Assembly: GCA_963692975.2 (NCBI GenBank) | Contig: CAXMMR010000007.1 | Location: 173,868 to 237,867 of the forward strand | Direction of reading: 5' to 3' | Source: CAXMMR01 sp963692975 | Lineage (GTDB): Bacteria > Pseudomonadota > Alphaproteobacteria > Acetobacterales > Acetobacteraceae | Length of the DNA stretch: 64,000 bases | In this document: in pieces, positions 1 through 8,041 of the stretch | Layout: each line of letters begins with the position of its first letter | Numbering within the stretch: position 1 is the stretch's first letter | Position numbers and translations under genes: made by a program | Notes under the pieces: model-generated | Told to the model about the DNA's origin: nothing | Seen by the model: the letters and a program-made list of their open reading frames with translations, nothing else | The model's database searches: none

Positions 1-1883
1 GCCCCCACTTTGTCGGCCATGTAGGCAGAAAGGTAACGGTCGACGGCGTCGCGCTCGGCGAGCGCGGCGCGGCGCTCGGTGCCGCTGATGCGCTCGGCGA
101 TGTCCTCGAAGGCAGTCGCCTCCGGCTCCGACAACGCGCCGAGGCCGAGCTTGAGGCCGCGGATCAGGGCGCGGTGCACCAGCAGGTCGGCGTAGCGCCG
201 GATCGGGCTGGTGAAGTGGGCGTAGCGGGTCAGCGCCAGGCCGAAATGGCCGATGTTCTCCGGGTGGTACGCGGCCTGGCTCTGGCTGCGCAGGATCGTC
301 TCGTTGACCATCGGCGCGAGGTCCGTGCCGGCGACGCGGGCCAGCACGCGGTCGAGGTCGCGCGGGTGGATGGTGCCGCCGGGCGGCAGCGAGATGTCCA
401 GCGTTGCGAGGAAGCCGCGCAGGGCGTCGAGCTTCTCCTCGGTGGGCGGGGCGTGGATGCGATACATCGCCGGCTGGCGCAGGCGCTCGAGCTCCTCGGC
501 GGCGGCGACGTTGGCGAGCACCATGAACTCCTCGATCAGCTTGTGGCTGTCGAGGCGCGGGCGCGGGGCGATGGCGGCGACCTGGCCGGCCTCGTCGAGC
601 ACCACTTTGCGCTCCGGCAGGTCGAGCTCCAGCGTGCCGCGTCGCGAGCGGGCGCCGAGCAGAGCGCGGAAGGCGGCGTAGAGCGCCTCGATCCGGCCCT
701 CGCCGAGGCCGAGCATGTCGTGGGCGTCGTGGGCGTCGTGGGCCTGCTGGACCTGCTCATAGGTCAGCCGGGCGGCGCTCTGCATCAGGCCGCGGCCGAA
801 GCGATGGGCGGTCTTGCGGCCTTCGGCATCGATCTGCATTTCGACGAACAGGCAGCCGCGCGGCTCGTGCGGCTTGAGCGAGCACCAGCCGTTCGACAGC
901 GCCTCGGGCAGCATCGGCACCACCCGGTCGGGGAAGTACACCGAGTTGCCGCGCACCCGGGCATCACGGTCGAGCGCCGAGTCGGGGCGGACGTAGTGGG
1001 CGACGTCGGCGATGGCGACGACCAGGCGGAAGCCGCCGCTCTCGGCGGGCTCGGCGTAGACCGCGTCGTCGAAGTCGCGCGCGTCGGCGCCGTCGATGGT
1101 GACGAGCGGCAGGTCGCGCAGGTCGGTGCGGCGGCCGAGGGCGGCGCCGCGGGCGCGCTTGGCCTCGGCGAGCGCGTCTGGCGAGAACTCGACCGGGATG
1201 CCCAGCGTGTGGATGCAGATCAGGCTGACCGAGCGGGCGTCGCCGACGCGGCCGAGGCGCTCGACGATGCGGGCGTTCTTCAGGCCATAGGTCGAGGAGG
1301 GCAGGGGAGAGGCCAGCACGATCTCGTCGTGCTCGGCGTCCAAGGTTTCGCCGGCGGGGATGCGCCACTCGGCCTTGGCGCGGCGGTCGGTCGGCAGCAG
1401 CCGGTCGGGCGGGCGGAACACGCCGAGGATGCGGCCGGGCTCGTCGGTCAGGCGCTTGAGGGTGCGGCCCTCGTAGCGCAGGCCGGTCTGGCCGGGGCGG
1501 GTGTTGGCGAGCGGCGTCAGGCGGGCGAGCACGCGCTCGCCGGGGGCCAGCGCCGGCAGGCCGCGGCGCTCGGGCTGCATGAAGACGACCGGCGCCGGCC
1601 CTTCGCCCTGCCAGTCGACGGGCTTGGCGACCGGGTCGCCGTCGCGGTCGGTGCCGGTGACGACGACGACGCAGGCGTCGGGCAGGCGGCCGGGCGGGGT
1701 GAAGCGGCGATGGCCGGCGGGGGCGACCTCGCCGTCATGCTGCAGCGAGCGCAGCAGGCCGCGCAGGGCCTCCTTTTGCTCCGGGCCCAGCTTGAAGTGG
1801 CGGGCAATCTCGCGCTTGCCGACGCGGCCGGGGCTGTCGGCGATGAAGCGGCGGAGGGACTCGCGGGAGGGGAGGTCGGGCAC
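1..1883 (-). CDS. rnr: Ribonuclease R (partial, C-terminus outside window)
   Basis: RNB-family 3'-5' exoribonuclease that degrades structured RNA in the cytoplasm. About 627 codons are visible. The N-terminal part carries a winged-helix segment (SRESLRRFIADSPGRVGKRE) and cold-shock-like domains. The RNB catalytic core follows with the acidic signature DGADARDFDDAV near residue 270 and the downstream RYAHFTSPIRRYADLLVHR motif. The C-terminal S1 domain and stop codon lie beyond the left edge; family members are usually 700-800 residues. The chosen start is a GTG giving MPDLPSRESL; no strong Shine-Dalgarno is visible, so the start is uncertain. A hairpin repeat lies directly upstream. Downstream of topA/dprA on the same strand, as is common in Alphaproteobacteria. 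Confidence 0.93.
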   Translation of the reverse strand, partial: MPDLPSRESLRRFIADSPGRVGKREIARHFKLGPEQKEALRGLLRSLQHDGEVAPAGHRRFTPPGRLPDACVVVVTGTDRDGDPVAKPVDWQGEGPAPVVFMQPERRGLPALAPGERVLARLTPLANTRPGQTGLRYEGRTLKRLTDEPGRILGVFRPPDRLLPTDRRAKAEWRIPAGETLDAEHDEIVLASPLPSSTYGLKNARIVERLGRVGDARSVSLICIHTLGIPVEFSPDALAEAKRARGAALGRRTDLRDLPLVTIDGADARDFDDAVYAEPAESGGFRLVVAIADVAHYVRPDSALDRDARVRGNSVYFPDRVVPMLPEALSNGWCSLKPHEPRGCLFVEMQIDAEGRKTAHRFGRGLMQSAARLTYEQVQQAHDAHDAHDMLGLGEGRIEALYAAFRALLGARSRRGTLELDLPERKVVLDEAGQVAAIAPRPRLDSHKLIEEFMVLANVAAAEELERLRQPAMYRIHAPPTEEKLDALRGFLATLDISLPPGGTIHPRDLDRVLARVAGTDLAPMVNETILRSQSQAAYHPENIGHFGLALTRYAHFTSPIRRYADLLVHRALIRGLKLGLGALSEPEATAFEDIAERISGTERRAALAERDAVDRYLSAYMADKVG

Positions 1884-1911
1884 TCGGCAGATATAGAGGG
1901 AAGGGAGGGGG

Positions 1912-1970
1912 AAGGAAGGCCAGGGCTTTGCCCTGGACCCACCAAGGGCCGGCGGCCCTTGGAACCCGAC
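1912..1970. repeat. Modular intergenic hairpin repeat, half copy
   Basis: AAGGAAGGCCAGGGC, a short loop and GCCCTGGACCC form the first hairpin. A second hairpin, AAGGGCC/GGCCCTT, follows directly. Located upstream of rnr. The same two-hairpin variant recurs at the end of bioD (61487-61545). Confidence 0.85.
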
Positions 1971-2032
1971 TCGTAAGGATCTGATTCCGGGTGGTCATTC
2001 CCGTTACACCTACTTAACGTATTCGACCGTCG

Positions 2033-2674
2033 ATGATGTGGGAAACAACAATGCTTGCGCGCCGGAGACCGTGGCTGGTGATCTTGAGATGCATCTGCAT
2101 TGCCGGAGTTTTCGGCCTTGTCACGTTAAGCGTCGCGCTTGCCCAGGTCGATCCACGCTTCCAAAGCATCCTCGCCCGGCCACAACATCGCGACACAGTC
2201 ATCGCCACCGTGCAGCAGAGCACGACCTGGGCGAAGCAGGGCTGCGTCGATGCATCGTTCGCGCTCCTGCCGTCAGTCAGGACCTGGCGCCAGCCGGTCT
2301 TCGGCCCGGCGGGGCGCCTGATCGGCGGCGTGTGAGGCGAGCACGTCAGTGCCACCGGTTGCGGCGCGACGCGTCTGCTCAATGTACAGACCGTCATCAC
2401 CGCGCCAAACGTGTTGAGGAGCCAGGTTCTTGTGCCTGGTGACACGGTAGCCGATCCGATCCTGCAGAAGGACACCGCCGGCTACGTGTTCATTGCGGCG
2501 CTCGCGAAAACCCCGCTGTGCAAGCAGGCTTTCATCGACGACACACAGGTGATTGGCCTCAAGTTCGAAAAATGGACAGTGATCGCCTGTGGCCAGGCCA
2601 AGGTCGTCGAGGTACGATTTCTGCCCTCAGCTCAGGGCGGAACCGACATCGTCACCCATGTTCCGGGATCGTAG
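2033..2674 (+). pseudogene. Secreted hypothetical protein interrupted by an in-frame TGA
   Basis: One reading frame of about 213 codons is broken by a single TGA at 2333-2335; the frame stays open on both sides. The N-terminus has a clear signal peptide (RRPWLVILRCICIAGVFGLV, then ALAQ as likely cleavage site), so the intact product would be exported. The region after the stop contains two cysteines spaced like a disulphide pair (PLCKQAF and VIACGQAK). The start may be the ATG at 2051, which has GGGAA upstream, rather than 2033. Function is not recognised. It interrupts an otherwise minus-strand block (topA to rnr). A CGA-to-TGA change would account for the stop; a sequencing error is equally possible. 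Confidence 0.55.
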
Positions 2675-2723
2675 CAAATTTCGTCCCGGTCATGGTCGCG
2701 CTACCTGCTTCTAACGAAATGCA

Positions 2724-2775
2724 GGTCTGGGGGCGCCGCCCCCAGCGGGTCCAGGGCAGAGCCCTGGCCTTTCTT
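2724..2775. repeat. Modular intergenic hairpin repeat, right half
   Basis: GGTCTGGGGGC/GCCCCCAG hairpin followed by GGGTCCAGGGC/GCCCTGGCC and ending in CTTTCTT, immediately before the topA stop codon. It is the right-hand half of the composite element. Confidence 0.85.
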
Positions 2776-2789
2776 CCGCCTGCCTTACC

Positions 2790-5423
2790 TTAAGCGCTGA
2801 CGGCCGCGCGAGCTGGCTTCTTCGCAGGTGCTTTCTTCTTGGCTTTCAGGCTGGCTTTCGGCTTAGCGCGTGCGACTGGCTTGGCCTCGGCCACCGGCGC
2901 CTTGCGCTTCGGCGCCGGTTTTCCCCCACGCGGCTTAAGGGGTTTGCCGCGCTCGGCGAGCAGGGTGACGGCGGCGTCCAGGGTGACGTCGTCCATTTCG
3001 GTGCCGCGGGGGACGTTGGCGACGACGGTGCCGTGCTGGATGTAGGGGCCGAAGCGGCCTTTCTTGACCATCACCTCGGCTTTATCCTTCGGGTGCGGGC
3101 CGAGGGTGCGGATTGAGTCGAGTTTTTTGGCGAGCACGTCGACGGCGCGGTTGAGGCCGACGGCGAGGACGTCGTCGTCGCGGTCGAGCGAGCCGTAGAT
3201 CGGGCCCATTTTCACGTAGGGGCCGAAGCGGCCGAGGCCGGCCTCGATCGGCTGGCGGGTTTCGGGGTGCAGGCCGACGAGGCGGGGCAGGGAGAGCAGG
3301 CCGAGGGCCTGTTCGAGGGTCACCTGTTCGCCGTCCATGCCTTTGGGCAGCGAGGTGCGGCGGGGTTTGGCCTTCTTGTCCTCCGGGTCGGGCTCGCCCT
3401 GCTGGACGTAGAGGCCGTAGGGGCCGCGCTTGACGGTGATCGCCTCGCCGGTGGGCGTTTGGCCGAGGACGCGCATGCCCTCTTTGAGCGTCTCCGCCTC
3501 GCCTTCGCCGCCTTCGACGGCCAGTCGGCGGGTGTATTGGCAGTTCGGGTAGTTCGAGCAGCCGAGGAAGCTGCCGTGGCGGCCGAGGCGCAGGCCAAGC
3601 CGGCCGAGATGGCAGGAGGGGCAGATGCGTGGGTCGGTGCCGTCGGCGCGGGCGGGGAAGAAGTGTTCGCCAAGATCTTTGTCCAGCGCGTCGATGACGT
3701 CGCTGATCTTGAGCTCGCGGGTTTGCTCGACGGCTCGTGAAAACTCCTCCCAGAAGGCGTGCATCAGGGCGCGCCAGTCGAGCCGGTCGTCCGAGACGTC
3801 GTCGAGCTGGGCCTCGAGCCCGGCGGTGAAGCCGCTGTCGACGTAGCGCTCGAAGAAGCTGGTGAGGAAGGCGGTGACCAGGCGGCCGCGGTCTTCGGGG
3901 ACGAAGCGGCGGGCTTCCAGGCGGACGTAGTTGCGGTCGCGCAGCACGGTGAGGATGGAGGCGTAGGTGGAGGGGCGGCCGATGCCGAGCTCCTCCATCT
4001 TCTTGACCAGCGAGGCCTCGGAGTAGCGCGGCGGCGGCTGGGTGAAGTGCTGGTCGGCGGCGACGTCGCCGCGGCTGAGCGGGTCGCGCTCGGCCATCGG
4101 CGGCAGCATGCGGCTGTCGTCGTCCTCGCCCTCCTCGTCGGTGCCTTCGCGGTAGAGCTTGAGGAAGCCGTCGAAGGCGATAATCGAGCCGGTGGCGCGC
4201 AGGGTGGCCCGGTCGCCGCGCACGTCGACGGCGACCTGGTCGAGCTCGGCGGATTGCATCTGGCTGGCGACGGCGCGCTTCCAGACCAGCTCGTAGAGGC
4301 GCTGCTGGTCGTGGCTGAGGAAGCGGGCGACGCTGGCGGGGGTGCGGTCGACGTCGGTGGGACGGACCGCCTCGTGCGCCTCCTGAGCGTTCTTCGCCTT
4401 GCTGTTATACTCGCGCGGCGCGCCGGGGACGTAGGCGGGCCCGAACGCCGCGCCGACATGGCTGCGGATGGCGTGGATCGCCTCGCGCGCCATCTGCACG
4501 CCATCGGTGCGCATGTAGGTGATAAGGCCGACTGTCTCGCCGCCGAGGTCGACGCCCTCGTAGAGGCCCTGGGCGGTGCGCATCGCCGTCTGGGCGCCCA
4601 TGCCGAGCTTGCGCGAGGCCTCCTGCTGCAGGGTGGAGGTGGTGAACGGCGGCGGCGGGTTGCGCTTGACGCGCTTGCGCTCGACCGTGGCGACGCTGAA
4701 CTCGCCGGCCTCGACCGCCGCTTTGGCGGCTGCGGCCTGCTCGGCATTGGCGAGGCTGAACTGGTCGAGCTTGCGTCCGTCGAGCTGGGTGAGTCGGGCG
4801 GTGAACGGGGCGCCGGCCGGGGTCAGGAAGTGGCCCAGCACCGTCCAGTATTCGCGCGGCCGAAACGCCTCGATCTCGGCCTCGCGCTCGCACACCATGC
4901 GCAGGGCGACGGACTGCACCCGGCCGGCCGAGCGGCTGCCGGGCAGCTTGCGCCACAGCACCGGCGAGAGGGTGAAGCCGACCAGGTAGTCGAGCGCGCG
5001 GCGGGCGAGATAGGCGTGGATCAGCGGCTGGTCGAGCTCTCTTGGATGCTCGATGGCATGGCGCACGGCGGACTTCGTCACCTCGTTGAAGGTGATGCGA
5101 TGCACCTCCTTGCCGCTGAGCAGGTGCTTCTCGTCGAGCATGGCTCGGACGTGCCAGGAGATCGCCTCGCCCTCGCGGTCCGGGTCGGTGGCGAGATACA
5201 GCCGCTTGGCGCCCTTCAGCGCCTTGGCGATGGCGGCGACCTGGCGGGTGCCGCGCTCGTCGGCCTCCCAATCCATGGCGAAGTTTTCGCCCGGACGCAC
5301 CGAGCCGTCCTTCGGCGGCAGGTCGCGCACGTGGCCGAAGCTGGCCAGCACCACGTAGCCGTCGCCCAGATACTTGTTGATCGTCTTGGCCTTGGCCGGC
5401 GACTCGACGACGACGACGTCCAT
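2790..5423 (-). CDS. topA: DNA topoisomerase I (type IA)
   Basis: Relaxes negative supercoils through a 5'-phosphotyrosine intermediate. 877 residues, normal for the family in Alphaproteobacteria. The TOPRIM domain at residues 1-115 has the catalytic glutamate (VVVVESPAKAK, E7) and acidic triad (LATDPDREGE, about 77-86). The active-site tyrosine is Y303 in GLITYMRTDG. A four-cysteine zinc ribbon follows around residues 600-635 (CPSCHLG ... CSNYPNCQY), then further topoisomerase C-terminal repeats and a lysine/alanine-rich tail likely to bind DNA. It starts 10 nt after the dprA stop, so the two are probably cotranscribed. Confidence 0.98.
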   Translation of the reverse strand: MDVVVVESPAKAKTINKYLGDGYVVLASFGHVRDLPPKDGSVRPGENFAMDWEADERGTRQVAAIAKALKGAKRLYLATDPDREGEAISWHVRAMLDEKHLLSGKEVHRITFNEVTKSAVRHAIEHPRELDQPLIHAYLARRALDYLVGFTLSPVLWRKLPGSRSAGRVQSVALRMVCEREAEIEAFRPREYWTVLGHFLTPAGAPFTARLTQLDGRKLDQFSLANAEQAAAAKAAVEAGEFSVATVERKRVKRNPPPPFTTSTLQQEASRKLGMGAQTAMRTAQGLYEGVDLGGETVGLITYMRTDGVQMAREAIHAIRSHVGAAFGPAYVPGAPREYNSKAKNAQEAHEAVRPTDVDRTPASVARFLSHDQQRLYELVWKRAVASQMQSAELDQVAVDVRGDRATLRATGSIIAFDGFLKLYREGTDEEGEDDDSRMLPPMAERDPLSRGDVAADQHFTQPPPRYSEASLVKKMEELGIGRPSTYASILTVLRDRNYVRLEARRFVPEDRGRLVTAFLTSFFERYVDSGFTAGLEAQLDDVSDDRLDWRALMHAFWEEFSRAVEQTRELKISDVIDALDKDLGEHFFPARADGTDPRICPSCHLGRLGLRLGRHGSFLGCSNYPNCQYTRRLAVEGGEGEAETLKEGMRVLGQTPTGEAITVKRGPYGLYVQQGEPDPEDKKAKPRRTSLPKGMDGEQVTLEQALGLLSLPRLVGLHPETRQPIEAGLGRFGPYVKMGPIYGSLDRDDDVLAVGLNRAVDVLAKKLDSIRTLGPHPKDKAEVMVKKGRFGPYIQHGTVVANVPRGTEMDDVTLDAAVTLLAERGKPLKPRGGKPAPKRKAPVAEAKPVARAKPKASLKAKKKAPAKKPARAAVSA

Positions 5424-5433
5424 TGTGTTGGCC

Positions 5434-6585
5434 TCACATGCCCTGCAGCAGGGACACTCGGTTGCCCGGCAGGGTCTCGACCCGGCCCGCCAGCTCGAGC
5501 TCGAGCAGCACCACCATAACGGCCGACGGCGACAGGTGGCATCGGCGCATCAGATCGTCAACGGGCGTCGGCGAAGGGCCGAGCAGCTCGAGCACGGCGG
5601 CGCGGGCGGCAGCGAGCTCGGTCTCGCTCGCGGCGTCTTGCGCCATGGCGATCACGGTGCGGTCCTCGGACAGGCCGCCCATGGCTGCGCCGCGTGGCCG
5701 CCGCGCGCGCATCCCCTCGGGCGAGCTGTCGCGCGGCAGGTTGTCCAGCACGTCGTCCACCGTCTCGGTCAGATGCGCGCCCTGGCGGATCAGGTCGTTG
5801 CTGCCGCGGCTGCGGGGGTCGAGCGGCGAGCCGGGAACGGCGAACAGCTCCCGGCCGCTCTCGGCGGCCAGGCGCGCGGTGATCAAGCTGCCCGAGCGCA
5901 GCGCCGCCTCGATCACCACGGTGGCGAGGCACAGCCCGGCGATGACGCGGTTGCGGCGCGGGAAGTGCTTGGCCTGCGGCGCGGTGCCGAGTGCCGACTC
6001 CGCGAGCACCGCGCCGCCGTCGGCGATCGCCGCCTGCAGGCGGGCGTTCTCCGCCGGGTAAGGCCGGTCCAGGCCGCCGGCGATCGCCGCCACCGTCCGC
6101 CCGGTGGTCAGCGCGCCGGCGTGGCAGGCGGCGTCAATGCCGCGAGCGAGGCCCGATACCACGGTGTAGCCGCGCGCCGCGATGTCGGCGGCAAGCGAGC
6201 CAGCGAGCTGCAGGCCGTTCGACGAGGCGTTGCGCGCGCCGACCATGCCGATGGCGCGGCAGGCGAGCAGGCCGACATCGCCATGCACCGCCAGCACCGG
6301 CGGCGGGTCGGCGATCTGGCCCAGCAGCGGCGGGTAGCCCGCCTCGCCCAGCACCAGCAGGGTGGCGCCGAAGCGCTCCACCTGCTCGACCTCGCGCGCC
6401 GCGGCGGCGGCGTTCGGCACCCGCACCGGCTCGCGCCGGCCGCCGGCGCGAGCCAGGGCGGGCAGGGCGTCGATTGCCGGCGCCGCGGCGCCGAACCGGT
6501 CGAGCAGGCGGGAGAAGGTGATCGGGCCGACGCCCTCCGTACGAGCTAAGCGTAGCCGGTCTAGGCGCTCGGCGGCGGTCAGCAA
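5434..6585 (-). CDS. dprA: DNA-processing protein DprA (Smf)
   Basis: Loads RecA onto incoming single-stranded DNA during natural transformation. 383 residues. The Rossmann-like DprA core holds the phosphate-binding GMVGARNASSNG around residue 115 and VVSGLARGIDAACHAGAL just after; an N-terminal helical segment precedes it. A C-terminal winged-helix domain (PVDDLMRRCHLSPSAV) completes the full-length architecture. The start appears to be TTG (MLTAAERLDRLRLARTEG), only a few bases downstream of an AT-rich hairpin. It precedes topA and lies with comEC in the same block, so two competence genes are close together. Confidence 0.95.
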   Translation of the reverse strand: MLTAAERLDRLRLARTEGVGPITFSRLLDRFGAAAPAIDALPALARAGGRREPVRVPNAAAAAREVEQVERFGATLLVLGEAGYPPLLGQIADPPPVLAVHGDVGLLACRAIGMVGARNASSNGLQLAGSLAADIAARGYTVVSGLARGIDAACHAGALTTGRTVAAIAGGLDRPYPAENARLQAAIADGGAVLAESALGTAPQAKHFPRRNRVIAGLCLATVVIEAALRSGSLITARLAAESGRELFAVPGSPLDPRSRGSNDLIRQGAHLTETVDDVLDNLPRDSSPEGMRARRPRGAAMGGLSEDRTVIAMAQDAASETELAAARAAVLELLGPSPTPVDDLMRRCHLSPSAVMVVLLELELAGRVETLPGNRVSLLQGM

Positions 6586-6705
6586 GGAAGCGCTTCTTTT
6601 TTGAAAAAAAGAAGCAAAAAACGTCTGTTCGCGCTGTCGCGTGCCAAGCCGGCAGCCGTGTTATTGGACGAAAGTTTTTTGGTTCTTTTTTTCAAAAAAG
6701 AACCC
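6586..6705. repeat. AT-rich inverted hairpin pair, copy 1
   Basis: Two 24-bp hairpins face opposite ways: GCTTCTTTTTT/GAAAAAAAGAAGC at 6592-6615 followed by AAAAAAC, and AGTTTTTT then GGTTCTTTTTTT/AAAAAAGAACC ending at 6704. About 50 bp of unrelated sequence separates them. The T-runs lie inside the stems or on the inner side, not after the hairpin, so this is not a standard terminator. Same layout at 7303 and 29006. Confidence 0.85.
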
Positions 6706-7290
6706 TCACTTGCTCTGCCCGATACGCGGCTCGGTGCCGGCGAGCAGGCGGGCGATGTTGGCGTGGTGACGCAGCACGACGATCAGCGCGATGATGGCGA
6801 GCCCGAGCGAAACCGGCCAGGGCTGCAGCGCCAATGCGAAGATCGGCGCCAGCGCGATTGCCGCCAGCGCGCCGGCCGAGGAGATCCGGCTCAGGCCGGC
6901 GACCAACAGCCAGGCCGAGCAGCAGGCCAATCCGATTCGCCAGTCGAGCGCGAGGGTGACGCCGAGCGCGGTTGCGACCCCTTTGCCGCCGTGAAAGCCG
7001 AGCCACACCGGTACGCAATGGCCGATCACCGCGGCACAGGCGGCGACCGGGGCCGCCAGGGGGTCGAACAGCATCGCGAGCAGCACCGCCGCTGCGCCTT
7101 TTAGCGCGTCGAGCAGCAGGGTTGCGGCGGCGAGCGAGCGGCGGCCGGTGCGGAGCACGTTGGTGGCGCCGATGTTGCCGGAGCCCATCGCGCGGATGTC
7201 GCCGAGCCCGGCGGCGCGGGTGAGCAGCAAGCCGAACGGGATGGAGCCGAGCAGGTAGGCGAGCAGGGCGGCGGCGGCGAGGGCGATCAT
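6706..7290 (-). CDS. plsY: Glycerol-3-phosphate acyltransferase PlsY
   Basis: Integral membrane enzyme that transfers the acyl group of acyl-phosphate to glycerol-3-phosphate, the first step of phospholipid synthesis. 194 residues from MIALAAAALL. Family motifs are present: LLGSIPFGLLL near residue 12, then GSGNIGATNVLRTG, and GHCVPVWLGFHGGKGVAT with the conserved GGKG loop. Five to six hydrophobic segments. A longer in-frame start at 7386 would add a tail encoded by the neighbouring AT-rich repeat and is unlikely. plsY-dprA-topA is a recurrent alphaproteobacterial order. Confidence 0.95.
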   Translation of the reverse strand: MIALAAAALLAYLLGSIPFGLLLTRAAGLGDIRAMGSGNIGATNVLRTGRRSLAAATLLLDALKGAAAVLLAMLFDPLAAPVAACAAVIGHCVPVWLGFHGGKGVATALGVTLALDWRIGLACCSAWLLVAGLSRISSAGALAAIALAPIFALALQPWPVSLGLAIIALIVVLRHHANIARLLAGTEPRIGQSK

Positions 7291-7302
7291 CCAGGAGGCA
7301 GC

Positions 7303-7440
7303 AAGGAAGGGCTTCTTTTTTGAAAAAAAGAAGCAAAAAACTTTTCTCTCATCGAAGGTTGACCCGTACGGCCCGATAGTGACCAAACGACCGCTCAGGG
7401 ACTAAAAGTTTTTTGGTTCTTTTTTTCAAAAAACAACCCC
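7303..7440. repeat. AT-rich inverted hairpin pair, copy 2
   Basis: Left hairpin at 7311-7334 (GCTTCTTTTTT/GAAAAAAAGAAGC) followed by AAAAAACTTTT. Right hairpin at 7415-7438 preceded by AAAAGTTTTTT; one base of its right arm differs from copy 1 (AACAACC instead of AAGAACC). The outer flank reads GCAAGGAAGG. The right hairpin overlaps the last codons and stop of the HAD gene. Confidence 0.85.
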
Positions 7441-8037
7441 TTCCTGTCGAAGCGTCACCCGCAATGCCTCAGCACTGGTAAACATCACCCCGCGCAGGCC
7501 AAGCCGTGTCGCTGCCAAAACGTTGTCAGCGTTGTCGTCGATGAACAGGCAGCGTTCGGCGGCAAGGCGCTGGCGCTCCAGCATCAGCGTGAAGATCGCC
7601 GGGTCGGGCTTGATCAGGCGCTCATGGCCGGAGACGGTGATGCTGCGGAACAGGTCCAGCCAGTCAAAGCGGGCGACGGCGAAAGGATAGGTCTCGGCCG
7701 ACCAGTTGGTGATCGCGTGCAGCGCGAGGCCGGCGGCATGGAGCTCGCGCAGGATCGCGACGGTGCCGGCGATCTCGCCCGGCATCATCTCCGGCCAGCG
7801 CAGGTGATAGGCGTCGATCAGCGGCGCCTGGCCGGGATGGCTGGCGCGCAGCAGCGCGATTGCCTCAGCGAACGGCCGGCCGCGATCCTGCTCGGCGTTC
7901 CAGGCGCCGGTGACGACGGTGGCTAGGAATCGCTCCATAGCCGCGTCGTCGCCGGCGAACAGCTTGCGATACAGGTGGCGCGGGTCCCAGTCGATCAGAA
8001 CCTTGCCCAGGTCGAAGATCACCGTGTCGGGCGGCAT
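7426..8037 (-). CDS. HAD-superfamily hydrolase (subfamily IA phosphatase, YihX-like)
   Basis: Predicted small-molecule phosphatase. 203 residues. HAD motif I is VIFDLGKVLIDWD (nucleophile D in FDLGKVL), motif II lies in HAITNWSAE, motif III at LIKPDPAIF, and motif IV is CLFIDDNADN. DLG in place of DxD at motif I is also seen in YihX-type glucose-1-phosphate phosphatases, but the substrate cannot be assigned. The final residues (RQEGVVF and stop) are encoded by the AT-rich repeat, so the original C-terminus may have been replaced. It starts 5 nt after the comEC stop and is probably cotranscribed with it. Confidence 0.88.
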   Translation of the reverse strand: MPPDTVIFDLGKVLIDWDPRHLYRKLFAGDDAAMERFLATVVTGAWNAEQDRGRPFAEAIALLRASHPGQAPLIDAYHLRWPEMMPGEIAGTVAILRELHAAGLALHAITNWSAETYPFAVARFDWLDLFRSITVSGHERLIKPDPAIFTLMLERQRLAAERCLFIDDNADNVLAATRLGLRGVMFTSAEALRVTLRQEGVVF

Positions 8038-8041
8038 GGCA

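Noticed and set aside
174..1976. 600-codon open frame on the plus strand opposite rnr
   Set aside because: Antisense shadow of a GC-rich gene; composition is Ala/Gly/Arg/Val-rich with no domain, while the minus strand encodes a clear RNase R.
2333..2335. TGA as selenocysteine
   Set aside because: No SECIS-like hairpin was recognised after the codon and the residue context (GGV-stop-GEH) does not resemble a selenoprotein site.
3759..5519. 586-codon open frame opposite topA
   Set aside because: Shadow frame; topA motifs on the other strand are complete.
6592..6704. AT-rich hairpins as Rho-independent terminators
   Set aside because: T-runs lie within the stem or before it rather than after it on either strand, and the elements occur as inverted pairs, including in front of dprA inside a likely operon.
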